Shown here piece by piece: positions 53,772-64,000 of a stretch of 64,000 nt of DNA. Numbering within the stretch: the stretch's first letter is position 1; the number at the start of each line of letters is the position of its first letter. The notes under the pieces are model-generated. The model was not told the origin of the DNA and did no database searches. It saw nothing but the letters and a program-made list of their open reading frames with translations. The stretch covers positions 186,001-250,000 of the forward strand of contig NC_090125.1 of NCBI RefSeq assembly GCF_023973825.1, given 5' to 3'. The translations under genes and the position numbers were made by a program. This DNA comes from Plasmodium brasilianum (lineage: Eukaryota; Apicomplexa; Aconoidasida; Haemosporida; Plasmodiidae).

Positions 53772-54645
53772 CTAAAAGTGTATTGTACTTAAAGATGTAT
53801 GTGCTTTATGATGCATCTCACTTTTCATATGTGTCAACTTTTCATGTTTTACAGCTTTTCTGCAGATACAAAAAATGCCTAATAAAAATAAAATCCAGAA
53901 TATAAGAAGTGATCGTAAAACAGACGGAAAAACCCTCTTTACATCCCCTGTATATTGAACAGTACCTTCAATTAATGCTGCTATCGTAATTAATATTGCA
54001 AGTCCTAAATGTAAGATAAATAAAAAATTAAAAAGAACTCCTTTTCTATCTATAAATTTCCTTAAAAACTTAAAACCAGTTCTTACAACTCCCCTAACTT
54101 TCTTTACATAATTTTTATTCTTTAGTGTACCTTTATCAGAATATGTAATTCCTTCGGTGTGGGCAGAAGATTTAACATCCTTAGCTTGGTCAAGTACTCC
54201 TTTATTATTTAATGAACTTTTACATTGTTTTTTATTTTTTCCTTTGGTTCCCTTATTATTATTAGATATATCTTTTATTTCATACACTCCAATATTTGGT
54301 ATACCTCCATTCATTCTTTCAATATTAGAAATCCTTTCGTTTTTATGAACTACTACTAACCCATAAAATCTAATACCTGATTTTCTATAATCATCGTGTT
54401 TTTTATCGAAATTTTTACTAACGTTACTCTGAAAAAACCAAGTAAGTATTCTTTATTTAAAAAAACAAGTAATATAATACTAAAAACAAGTATGATTAAA
54501 AATAAAACTATACTAGAAAAATGAATAATAAAAGTGTCTATAATTAATATTGTCATACCACTTTACTACATAAAATGGCATACTCATTTAAAAGGATAAA
54601 CTTAAAAACTTTAATAAAAAAGAATAGTCTAATTTTCTCTTTCAT
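53772..54645 (-). CDS. fam-l-type two-membrane protein, open frame without PEXEL
   Basis: Subgroup B, predicted 247 residues. Exon 1 54645-54559 (29 codons, MKEKIRLFFFIKVFKF...; an in-frame ATG nine bases upstream is possible), donor GTATGA, intron 54558-54429 (130 bp), acceptor TTTTCAG, exon 2 54428-53772. At the conserved export site (exon 2 codons 23-27) it reads GLVVV where siblings have RLLxK: Arg52 is Gly (54362-54360) and Leu54 is Val (54356-54354). The second half of the signal core is also less hydrophobic (LLNEYAILCSKV). The rest is typical: Lys/Asn-rich region, VRTGFKFLRKF, membrane segments at about 160-182 and 198-218, a basic and His-bearing tail. No stop or frameshift. Either it is retained inside the parasite or it is on its way to decay. 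Flanks pair with those at 22.9 kb. Confidence 0.82.
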
Positions 54646-57600
54646 GCTGTACATTTTTAATGTTCTAATATATCCTGTTATGAACAAATTAATAATAATA
54701 TAACATCCTTTTAATGACAAAGGATACTATATTTTTGTTTTATTTTTTTTTTTATTACATTTTCGTAAAAAAATTAATAATATATATATTAGTATAATAC
54801 ATTTTGCAACTTAGAAAATGTAAATGAACTCTAAAATTTTATTATTAAATTTTGACCTTTATAATATAATTTATAAAAAAAGTAAACTTTAACTAGATTA
54901 AAACAATTTGAATTCATTTTTGAATATTTTTAATACATAAATTATTTATTTTGTATCGAATATTAATTAATTATTTTATGAATCCTTTTCAAAATAAAAT
55001 AAAATAAAAAACAAAACATATGATTCCTTAGTATATGAAAATATTCAGATTAAATAAAATATAAAATGTACAACATATTAATAATGCATTATTCTGTATA
55101 AAGTATAAAATAATTGAAAATTTTAATTATGTTTTCTCAATAATTATTTTTTCTTAAATTTTATAGTTCGTAACAAACGATTATTATTCATAAAAAATGT
55201 TAATTATCATGACAATATGAAAATCGTAATAATAAGCGAAAAAAAAATATTTTTGAAATTTTTTTGTTAATTATAAAACTTTTATTTTTTATTTGTTGTA
55301 TATTTAAAAAATAATGTTTATAAGATTATGTCTAATATGCGAAAAAATATATTTTTTAGATGCAAAAAAAAAAAAAAAAATTCTTATATTTGTATAATAA
55401 TTTTTTAAAAATATAATTTACAATTGAGTTCCATTTATAACATCACTTCTAAGTGAAATATTTTAAAATTTGTCTACTTTTATATATACAATTTTTTTAA
55501 TAAAATGTATACTTTTAGAAAAGATATTAATCAAATTAAAAAAAAAAAAAAAAAATGTACAGAAATTAATATTATTTATTTACGTTTATTTATGTTAATT
55601 TCATTAACAATTTAGCATTTTTAATATAGCTCATTTAGTTTTAATTTTTCGCACATTTTGTTCATATCATTTTTTACTCATATAATATTTCTGTACAGTA
55701 TAGGTTAACACATTTAATATTTTATAACAATCAACATATACTATTAAATATATTATGAACAATATACTCACGACATAAATCCATCTAACAATTTTTTTAT
55801 AAATACAAATTTTTTGTTTTGGAAACATTCATGATTTGTAAACATTTTTGTAAGCCTTTCTTTTAAAAAATAAATCAGAATTCTTCTAAATTATTTATTT
55901 TTTCCTAAATAAATATATAGGGTACAAATACTTTAATTTTATAGCAAAAAATTTAATTTATTCCACAATAAATATATATACAGTTATGGAATTGTTTTGT
56001 TATATATATACATGTATATATACATATATACCTTAATAGCGTTTACACACATTTCGAATTAGGTCTTATTTATATTTAATATATAATATTAATATAAGTG
56101 CATAATAATAAAGCAAATTAAATATAAAATAATATTAAGCTTTAGCTTATATTGTATTATTTTCATATTTACATTATATGCACAATACATTGTCCAAAAA
56201 AAAACATGATATTTATATATATATTGAATTATTGAGGATTATAATAAATTTCTATTATATAATGAGTATAATTTATTACAAAGAAAAACCTAAGTGCTTG
56301 CACCTTTAAAAAAAAAGCGTTCGAAATTATTTCGTTTTTTATAATTTAATATATAAATTATAAGTTATACCTTTTCTAAAAAAAGGTTCCCACAGTACAG
56401 TTTCTACAAAATATCTTCTCACCTATGATGAAAAATGTAATTGATTATATAATGGTCATTAAAATAACTGTATAAGACAAGATGGCAGTCATTTTTGTAT
56501 TTGCATGCAAAAAGGTACCATTTAAAAATTTTGTTAACGATAACCACCATAATACTAAATATAAATAAATCCAACCTTCCGTAAAATCTACTTTCATCGG
56601 TGTTAATCACCAGAACATGGATGCTCATGTTACCTGCATTGAATTTATCTATTAATTTCCAATAATTACATTATTTTTTTTTACAGGAGTTTTCTAATTT
56701 CTTTTTTTGCTAACACTATAAATTATTCTAATTAAAAATGAGAATGCATATCTACAATCCCTCTATTTTACTACTACATAAAATTACTATTTTTCAGTAG
56801 TTTTTTATTTACAAATATTCAATCTTTCTAAAAACTGGTTTTCTTCATGCAAGTTTTTCTACTGTATTCATTAAGAAAAAAAGTAAATGCATGGATACAA
56901 CTAAATGAACAAAATAAACAAATATTGATAAATGGTTTTTCGTGTAATCAGACACATTCTAATAGCTAGCGATGTTGTATAACATATAATACTGCACAAA
57001 ATTATAATTTATAAATTGTTATTGGAAGATATATTTGTTCATATGATATATGGGCTTGAACAAATTAATTAGAGGGTATTTTAAAAAAATATCAAAAAAA
57101 ATTAAATGTCAGAATAAAAATTTTCACCGACATAATTACAAGAGTAGTAATATACAAATGAGTATAATTCTAACATAACCATAAAAGGTTTATATAAAAG
57201 ATACTAGGTAACATGTTTAAGAAGCTTAAAAAAAACAATATAATATTAAAGAATAATTATTTTATTTAAGTTTATACATTATGAAGAAGATATAAAGAAA
57301 ATATAAAATTACATTCATATTAAGTACATAACAATATTAATATCATTACTCAAGTTTAACATGGTGCATATAATATTTATTATAAGAAATCATCCACATA
57401 ATACATATACTTATATATATATATGTAAGTACAATTCAATGAATATATAGGTAAAACACTATAACTATGTATATTGGAAAATGAAACGTTTAATGTATTT
57501 TCTAAAATCTAATAATAATAAAAATATGGCATATATTAATAGTAAATTGAAACAAATGTAATAATTTTTATAATATAATAATTAATTTGACATATATAAG

Positions 57601-58379
57601 ATAAAATATGCAATCAAATTTCGAAAAATCAGCGTTAGAACTGTACAGTATAATATTATACATATTATATATGGAACGAAAGAACGTAATTCTATAGAAT
57701 TAAACGATATGAAATGAATATAAAAATATTAGCACGTATATTACATTATGACAATTTTGATAAATATAATTTATTTCATATTATGTGCAACAAAATGTAC
57801 AAGTTCTCTATATAGTATTATAAGACTCAATACCTATCTGTGTAAATAAAAGAATAAACATAAAATATTTTTATTATCAAAAATAAATTTTCCAATTTTT
57901 TTTGAAGGTATTTTAGTATTTAAGGACGTATTTTCTATTATAATAAATACATATTTATGCAGTTTAGTATGAAATAATATGCACTATAATATAAATGTGT
58001 GTGCCATTTTTATAATAATATATACTATAGTTCTTTGGGAATTTATACATATTAAATAAAAAAATAGAAAAATATAATTTCTTGCTCAACTATTTTTTCT
58101 TAAATAAAAGTACTTTTAATTATATTTCTTTTTTTTCTGTGGTACATTTTAAGTTTGCAACATTTCTATTTGTTTATATTATGTTAGTAATTTAACTTTA
58201 TGTACAAAATAATTATAATATTATTCGTTATTTTTTTAATAAATAATATATTTATTAAACTATAGAAAAAACTTAAGCATTTAATATTAATTTTATATCA
58301 CTTTTAAATAAATCTATTGTATAAACTACAGTATAAAGCTTTAATTTTTATAATATATTAAAACAAAATAATAAAAAAT

Positions 58380-58455
58380 AAACAAAAAAAAACATAAAAA
58401 AAAAAAAATACATAAAAAAAAAAAATAATACACGAAAAAAAAAAAATAATACACG

Positions 58456-58519
<64 letters not shown>

Positions 58520-58535
58520 CAAAAAAAAAAAAAAT
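58380..58535. repeat. poly(A) tract with tandem AATACACG-A(n) units
   Basis: Contains a run of 60 consecutive A (58456-58515) next to several units of the form AATACA(C/T)(G/A) followed by 9-13 A. The matching minus-strand poly-Phe frame at 58348-58563 is an artefact of the tract. The length is prone to assembly error. Confidence 0.85.
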
Positions 58536-61500
58536 TAATAAGTAAAATATTTATTATAAACAATATAAAACTCTTTCCTTTTTTTTTTTTTCAAATTATC
58601 TTAAATATTATTATTAATTCAAAAGTAAAAATTTTAATTTAGTGCTCATTTGTTCGTTTCAGCATAACAGCATAACTATTTATAAAATAAAATTTTTATC
58701 ATATTAAAGAATATAATACACAAATATATAGGAATTCAAAATAAAAATAAATAAAATAAAGCTATACTTATTTTATTGACGTTCCCTTGTTTATATGTAT
58801 ATAAAAATATTAATTAATGCTACAATTTTAATTATTTAAATACTCATTAAACCGTTACATCTATATTAATAGGTACTTATTATATTAAATAAATAAGAGA
58901 ATATTTATTAAGTATATTAAAATATAATTAGCTAATGAAAATTTTCTTTTGAATTTTTCTTTATTATATAATGACTGATACCTTCATTTATAAACGAAAA
59001 CTTTAAAATAAGAATGCATGATTAATACATAAAATTCCTTTTAATAATTTATCATATAAAAATAATATAACTTCTCAGACATTGTCCAACTGAGAAAAAT
59101 AAAATAAAAATTAATAAATAAATTCTTGTATAAATTTTTTTTTTATTTTTATAATTAAATGTTCAATAAATATATAAATTTTGAATTCTATAATTTTACA
59201 CATCCATCAGCTATCCTTTTGTGTACTATTATACAAATACCTTTTACACAGGAGGAATGCATTTTATAAATATTTTCCATTATTGATCAATATATATAAT
59301 TAAAATTATTTAAAATTTTCCCAGTAATCGCTTTACTATATTATATTAAAATATTCTGCCAACACCCCTAATTTGTTTATTAACATGTGGATAACAGTGA
59401 TATGTAAGTTCCAAATAGTTCATAATGAATTAAATAACAAAGTTAATGGATGGGATGAATAGAAATGTATATATTATATTAATATATATATAATTAAGAT
59501 ATTTAAAATATCAGAAGTATTTTCCATGTTTGTTTATTTTAAATAATTTTTTAAGCATTTAAGTACAAAGGTAAAAACTTAATGGTATAAAAACCAAGCA
59601 TGTTTTTAGTTTTTAATTTTCTTATATGTTCCTTATTTTCTTAATTATATTTCTACATAAAATATTATATTTGATCTTATTAGAAATATCTTTTTAAATA
59701 CATTATCTTCTGAATAATTACTTGTAAGAATACTTGAAAATTTTTATTTTCCATGGAACATAATAATGAATTACTTGTGTTAATATATATCAAATAAATT
59801 TTATCATGTAATAAAAACTTTTACAATTACTAATTAAAATAAATATATTTGGATACACCACATGTTGATGATTTAATAAAAAATTAAATTGGACATATTA
59901 TATAACACTTACGACATTGCAAAATGTATTTTAAAAGAAGAAAAATTAAGTTTGATTTATACTCTTTATACCTGTATACTCTCTAAAATATTCATAAAAA
60001 TGATTCTTATGAATTAGAATCACAATATAAAATATGACAAGATAAATCATATAAAATAAAATAAATTTTTTATTTAGCAACAATGATAATTCAAATGATC
60101 CTCATTAATAACTATAATGATAAAAAAATTATACCTCCCTTGATGCAATATACGTTGTTATATCTATTTTTGCAAAGGTATATGTGACATGCATTCAGAT
60201 ATACTGATATAACCTCAAGATTCTTTGATTATGTTCTTCAGTATAAATGTTTATTGCTCTAGGTATAGTTATTCCTCATCATTTTCAATAATAAATTAGT
60301 TTAATTTAATGTGCAAAATATTTTTAGAGATTGCCTAATTGAGATACCCTTTTTAAAATGAATTATTTTTACTATTAAATATATTTATATTGGAAAGTCC
60401 CACTATAGAACTTATAAAATTAAAATTAAAATTAAATTAAAGAACCATTTTTAATATATAGATATTTAAATTATATTACTGTACAGTTAACCTTGAAAAT
60501 ATAAAAAGTATTTACAACATTAAGAATAATATGAATGGAACTTCTTATAACGAAGAAGTATCTTCCTTATAACTATGTAATTTTATAAGGACATAAGTAT
60601 AATAATTAATTTTTTGTTCACTGTCAAAAATCTAACTATCCTATAATGATAAAATTACAAAATTAGTTCTTGTTTATATTTAAATGAGAATAAAATTTTC
60701 ACTAATTATGGTAGTGCATTTTAATATGAAAATTTCCTAAAATATTTAAAAAAAGCATACTTGGTATTATAATTATTTTATTTTTAATATTCTCTATTAA
60801 CTCCACATGGTGGTATAAAATTGTTAAATCAAGAATAATTTCATGCTTTTCCTTCTATTTATATAAGTTTCATCTAAGACTAAATGAAAATTATTCGTTT
60901 ATATCAACACATAATAATTTAAATTATTTGGGTATTATCCTTCATTAAAATTTTATATCTAGTTCCACTTATATAAATTCTTTCAATATCTAGTACTTAA
61001 TTTAGCTGCTGGGCCTATTATTTCATGAAATATACACTTCATACAAATTTTTTTGAATAATTCCTAAAAATTTATAAAAATAATTAAAAGAATGGATAGT
61101 TTAAAAGAATATTTAAAATATATATATCTTTATAAAAATATATTTCGTCTTCCTAAGAACAAAAAAAATACTATAATCACTGTTATATTATGGTGTATAG
61201 TAAAAAAGTTCGTAATATATATAATTGAGAATTATTTTCCAAATTTCTAATAAATATGTAAATGTATCATCAATCTTTACACTGTTTCTATTTAAACAAG
61301 TACTGAATAAAATAACATTCGATATGTTCCAAATAATAATTTATCCTTTTTCTTTTTTGTACATATAACAAGAAAAACAGAAACGAACATATTATCACAC
61401 AATAATTATTTCATATGTCTATACATAAACATGGTGTTTGCATAGAATTAAAAATTTTATTAAGTTATAGTAATATATAATATTATCAAAAAAAATACAT

Positions 61501-62619
61501 ACATACTTATTATTAAAATACATATTAGTAATTTGTTCACCTGTTCTAAATAGTATTCTCCATATATGGTAATCTTATTTTCATTATATCCTACTCATAG
61601 TTTTACAAAGAAAAAAATATTTATAAGTTATTTTATTGATTAAACATTATTTTTTAAGGTACACATAAGTAGGATAACGGTAAAACATACTAATACTACA
61701 TTACCATTTTAAGATGAACCTATGAAAAAGAATATTTTATAAATAAAAATTAAACATGAAATGTACTAGAAAAGCAGTAAAACGGGAAATATATACACTA
61801 CATATATTTAATTAAACCTTATAAAAAAAATACTGTAATTTTTTAAATTAACATAAATGAAGTTCATCTAACCAAACAAATAACGTTTTTTATTTATGAA
61901 TTATTTATATAATAATAATAATACTTTCATTTAAATTATATTTTATTTAAAAAATGAGTCTTAAAAATAAAAATAATCTAGTGATCGTCAGGATAAACTA
62001 TATATATTTTATACACTTTTAAGTTGATATTATCTCTTAATATATTTTTAGATATTCGAAGTAGCACATATATATATATATTTACTTATACAATATTTTA
62101 TTATTCTAAAAAATGTATATTCATTTTAATTCCTCTAATGATAATATGGACTTTTAGACACATATGCACATATATAAAATTTTATTATTAAGAAATAGGA
62201 AAAAACAGAATTTATACATTTTATCTATTAATATGTGTTTACATTTAATACATTCATTTTATCAATTAATCATGCAAAAAATAAGAAAAAACATAGGGTA
62301 TATTTATCTATAAATTTTCAATACAATATAAATTTAAATATTTTTGCAAAGTTCTTTGAGCGCCCAAATTAGGCAGAATAATAAAAAAATTTAATAGAAT
62401 TAACTCTTCATGTATCTATGAAGATTTAGAAATTCGAAGTTCTTAAAAAATTACAAATAAACAATATTCAAGAAACATACTATTTTATTACGCATTCTCA
62501 TATTCCTTTCTGAGCAACGCAATAAGAATAAATATTTGTTAAAAAGATTTTTATATTAAATATTCTTTATAAGATATTTATCATAAAACAATCTATAGAA
62601 AAAAAAAAAGGTTATTTTA

Positions 62620-62621
<2 letters not shown>

Positions 62622-62651
<30 letters not shown>
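62622..62651. repeat. TA dinucleotide microsatellite
   Basis: Uninterrupted TA repeat in AT-rich spacer; no function inferred. Confidence 0.75.
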
Positions 62652-63171
62652 CAACGCGGAAAAACACTCTAATTTTATTTTATTACAAACAAATAAAAAA
62701 AATTTATTTTCAAGTTATAAATAATAATACATTCTTTATTATGTTATCAAATAATCTCTTTACAATAGAATATGATCAAAAATAGAAAAATATCCTTTTT
62801 AATTTATTTATAATGTATCACACTACAACTGTGATATGTAAAATGTGCTATTAAATATTATGTTCAACATGCAAATATTTATTTTTCTTAAAAATACATT
62901 TAAAGACACAAATATATATTAAAACTTAATATATAACTAAATAAAAATATACATTAAAATAAAAATACAAAAACATTAAAACATAAAAATTCACCAAAAA
63001 ACAAAAAAAAATTATTTTTTTATTGATACGCATCAAAAGAACCATATATATGTATATGTACTTGTAAAATTTAAGAAATTACAGGAAAGTGTAAAAAAAA
63101 TATATATCTAAAGATATTACACATATTAATTCTTATTAAATAACTCCTTAACCAAATGAGAATATTACTTA

Positions 63172-64000
63172 TTATTCATTTAATTGGGCCCTCAATTTAA
63201 TTTTATTATATTTCTCCTTATTTGTAAGGTTCATATAAATCATTGCAACAATTAATATAACTATTGAAACCAAAATTATACCATATACTATTTAAAAAAA
63301 ATGATGTCAATGACCACATATCACAGAATTCAGTGCTTTCTCCAACCATTCTTCTAATATTATTGCATTATAAATTACTCCTTTTGGCTCTGGCAACAAC
63401 TTATAATATTGTAATACGGACAGTCCTATCCCCAACAATAAAGTAGTAAGAAATATATAAACAAGCTAATGATATTTTCTAAATTTTAGTTTTTTGAAAG
63501 CTATAATAGCAATAATCATGTTTTACTTAATATAATCGGCATGATCTATTTTTCTGATTCATTTTCTTTGAAACTGGAAATGCTTTCCATTAAAGAATCC
63601 ATTATTATAATCAATAACTTGTTTATAGTATTTCCTCTTTTTTAATGAATATAAATTAGAATTTTTGTTTTTTCTTTTGGCATCTTTTTCATCAGTATAT
63701 ATATCTTTTTGTATGCTTTCATCATTATTTGGCATTTCTTTTAACCATACGATACCTGAATTACTATTTTTTTACTTTTAGCTAATAATGTACAAGTTCT
63801 CTAATTTAATTTTCCATCAAAGTTGTATTTTTCATCAGCGTATTTTTTTAAATGTAACCTGAAAAAACTAAGCAAATTTTTGTTATTTAAAATATAAATA
63901 ATCTAACAGTAAAAACAGTATTAATAAAAATAAAACACGAAAGACATGAATATTATAAATATCCTTAAATAATTTTATGATACCACATCATTGTAAAAGA
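63172..64000 (-). pseudogene. fam-l pseudogene, 5' end cut by the window edge
   Basis: Subgroup A. The end of exon 1 is visible at 64000-63984 (FYNDV then donor GTATCA); the rest lies to the right. Intron 63983-63859, acceptor TTTTCAG, exon 2 from 63858: VTFKK, a seven-A run that shifts the frame by one, YADEKYNFDGKLN, TAG (63803-63801), then RTCTLLAK, in which the PEXEL Arg has become Thr. A second A-run changes frame again. Family blocks follow: KRKYYKQVIDYNNGFFNG, FQFQRK-stop, DHADYIK-stop, IIAFKKLKF, LLLGIGLSVLQYYKLL, GH-stop, and after another frame change GIILVSIVILIVAMIYM and the tail KEKYNKIKLRAQLNE ending at 63172. Many stops and shifts: an old pseudogene. Confidence 0.85.

Larger units (their letters stand above)
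54646..63171. other. long intergenic stretch, no gene supported
   Basis: About 8.5 kb. Up to about 58.2 kb it is the second copy of the duplicated block (see 23760-29953). A long A-tract region lies at 58380-58535 and a TA repeat at about 62622-62651. A slightly less AT-rich island at 59200-59460 gives a short plus-strand frame (MWITVICKF...NGWDE-stop) that I cannot tie to any family. Nothing else coding was recognised. Confidence 0.45.

Noticed and set aside
58348..58563. Poly-Phe minus-strand ORF
   Set aside because: Product of the poly(A) tract.
59200..59460. Less AT-rich island with a short plus-strand frame ending NGWDE
   Set aside because: Too short, no splice context and no match to families in the window.
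1..64000. CRISPR arrays, telomere repeats, tRNA/rRNA genes, transposons
   Set aside because: None recognised by eye; the organism is eukaryotic, repeats are simple AT tracts, and no TTTAGGG/TTCAGGG arrays were seen.

Overview
The window looks like a subtelomeric contig of a human-type Plasmodium, most likely P. malariae or a P. malariae-like parasite. The DNA is extremely AT-rich with homopolymer and TA tracts. Genes are sparse, small, mostly multi-exon and full of lysine and asparagine. They belong to subtelomeric surface or exported families: STP1, PIR, and the two-transmembrane fam-l/fam-m families, which are known mainly from the P. malariae clade. I see no housekeeping gene, tRNA, rRNA or telomere repeat, so neither the chromosome end nor the core is in view.

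Layout, left to right. 1-2167 (+): STP1 gene, 5' end outside the window. 4013-4629 (-): truncated fam-l gene. 8073-9189 (+): orphan last exon of a dead STP1. 13074-13894 (+): exported protein with one frameshift. 14727-15638 (+): PIR pseudogene. 16592-16747 (-): small membrane ORF. 18345-19230 (-): fam-m-like pseudogene with a canonical PEXEL. 22914-23759 (-): fam-l-like pseudogene. 29954-32499 (+): complete four-exon STP1. 36551-37673 (+): three-exon PIR pseudogene. 38571-38741 (-): second copy of the small membrane ORF. 40348-41224 and 44147-45037 (-): intact fam-l-type genes. 47720-48687 (-): fam-m-like pseudogene. 49299-50030 (-): unrecognised exported-protein pseudogene. 53772-54645 (-): intact-frame fam-l-type gene without its export motif. 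63172-64000 (-): fam-l pseudogene running off the right edge. STP1, PIR and the 13 kb gene point right; all fam-l/fam-m-type genes point left.

The exported families share one gene plan. Exon 1 usually has 29 codons and encodes a signal sequence; a phase-0 intron of about 118-137 bp follows; in exon 2 the PEXEL-like Arg is codon 23. I use local labels for subgroups. A: FHFEKK and NYGFG motifs (4.0, 44.1 and 63.2 kb). B: MLDKIYY or FKFLR motifs (22.9, 40.3 and 53.8 kb). C: LEKKIFNEL or LEKESFKKL motifs (18.3 and 47.7 kb). Assigning each subgroup to the published names fam-l or fam-m is from memory and should be checked by search.

The window is built from duplicated blocks. About 21.2-27.8 kb and 52.1-58.2 kb align at intervals along gene and flanks. 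The order STP1 - PIR - small antisense ORF - fam genes occurs twice. Complete copies sit beside copies at various stages of decay. In function, the intact genes would be exported or surface-exposed, variable proteins of the infected red cell. Nothing here amounts to a demonstrated new system. The best leads are the PEXEL-less intact gene, the paired small membrane ORFs and the unrecognised exported family at 49-50 kb.
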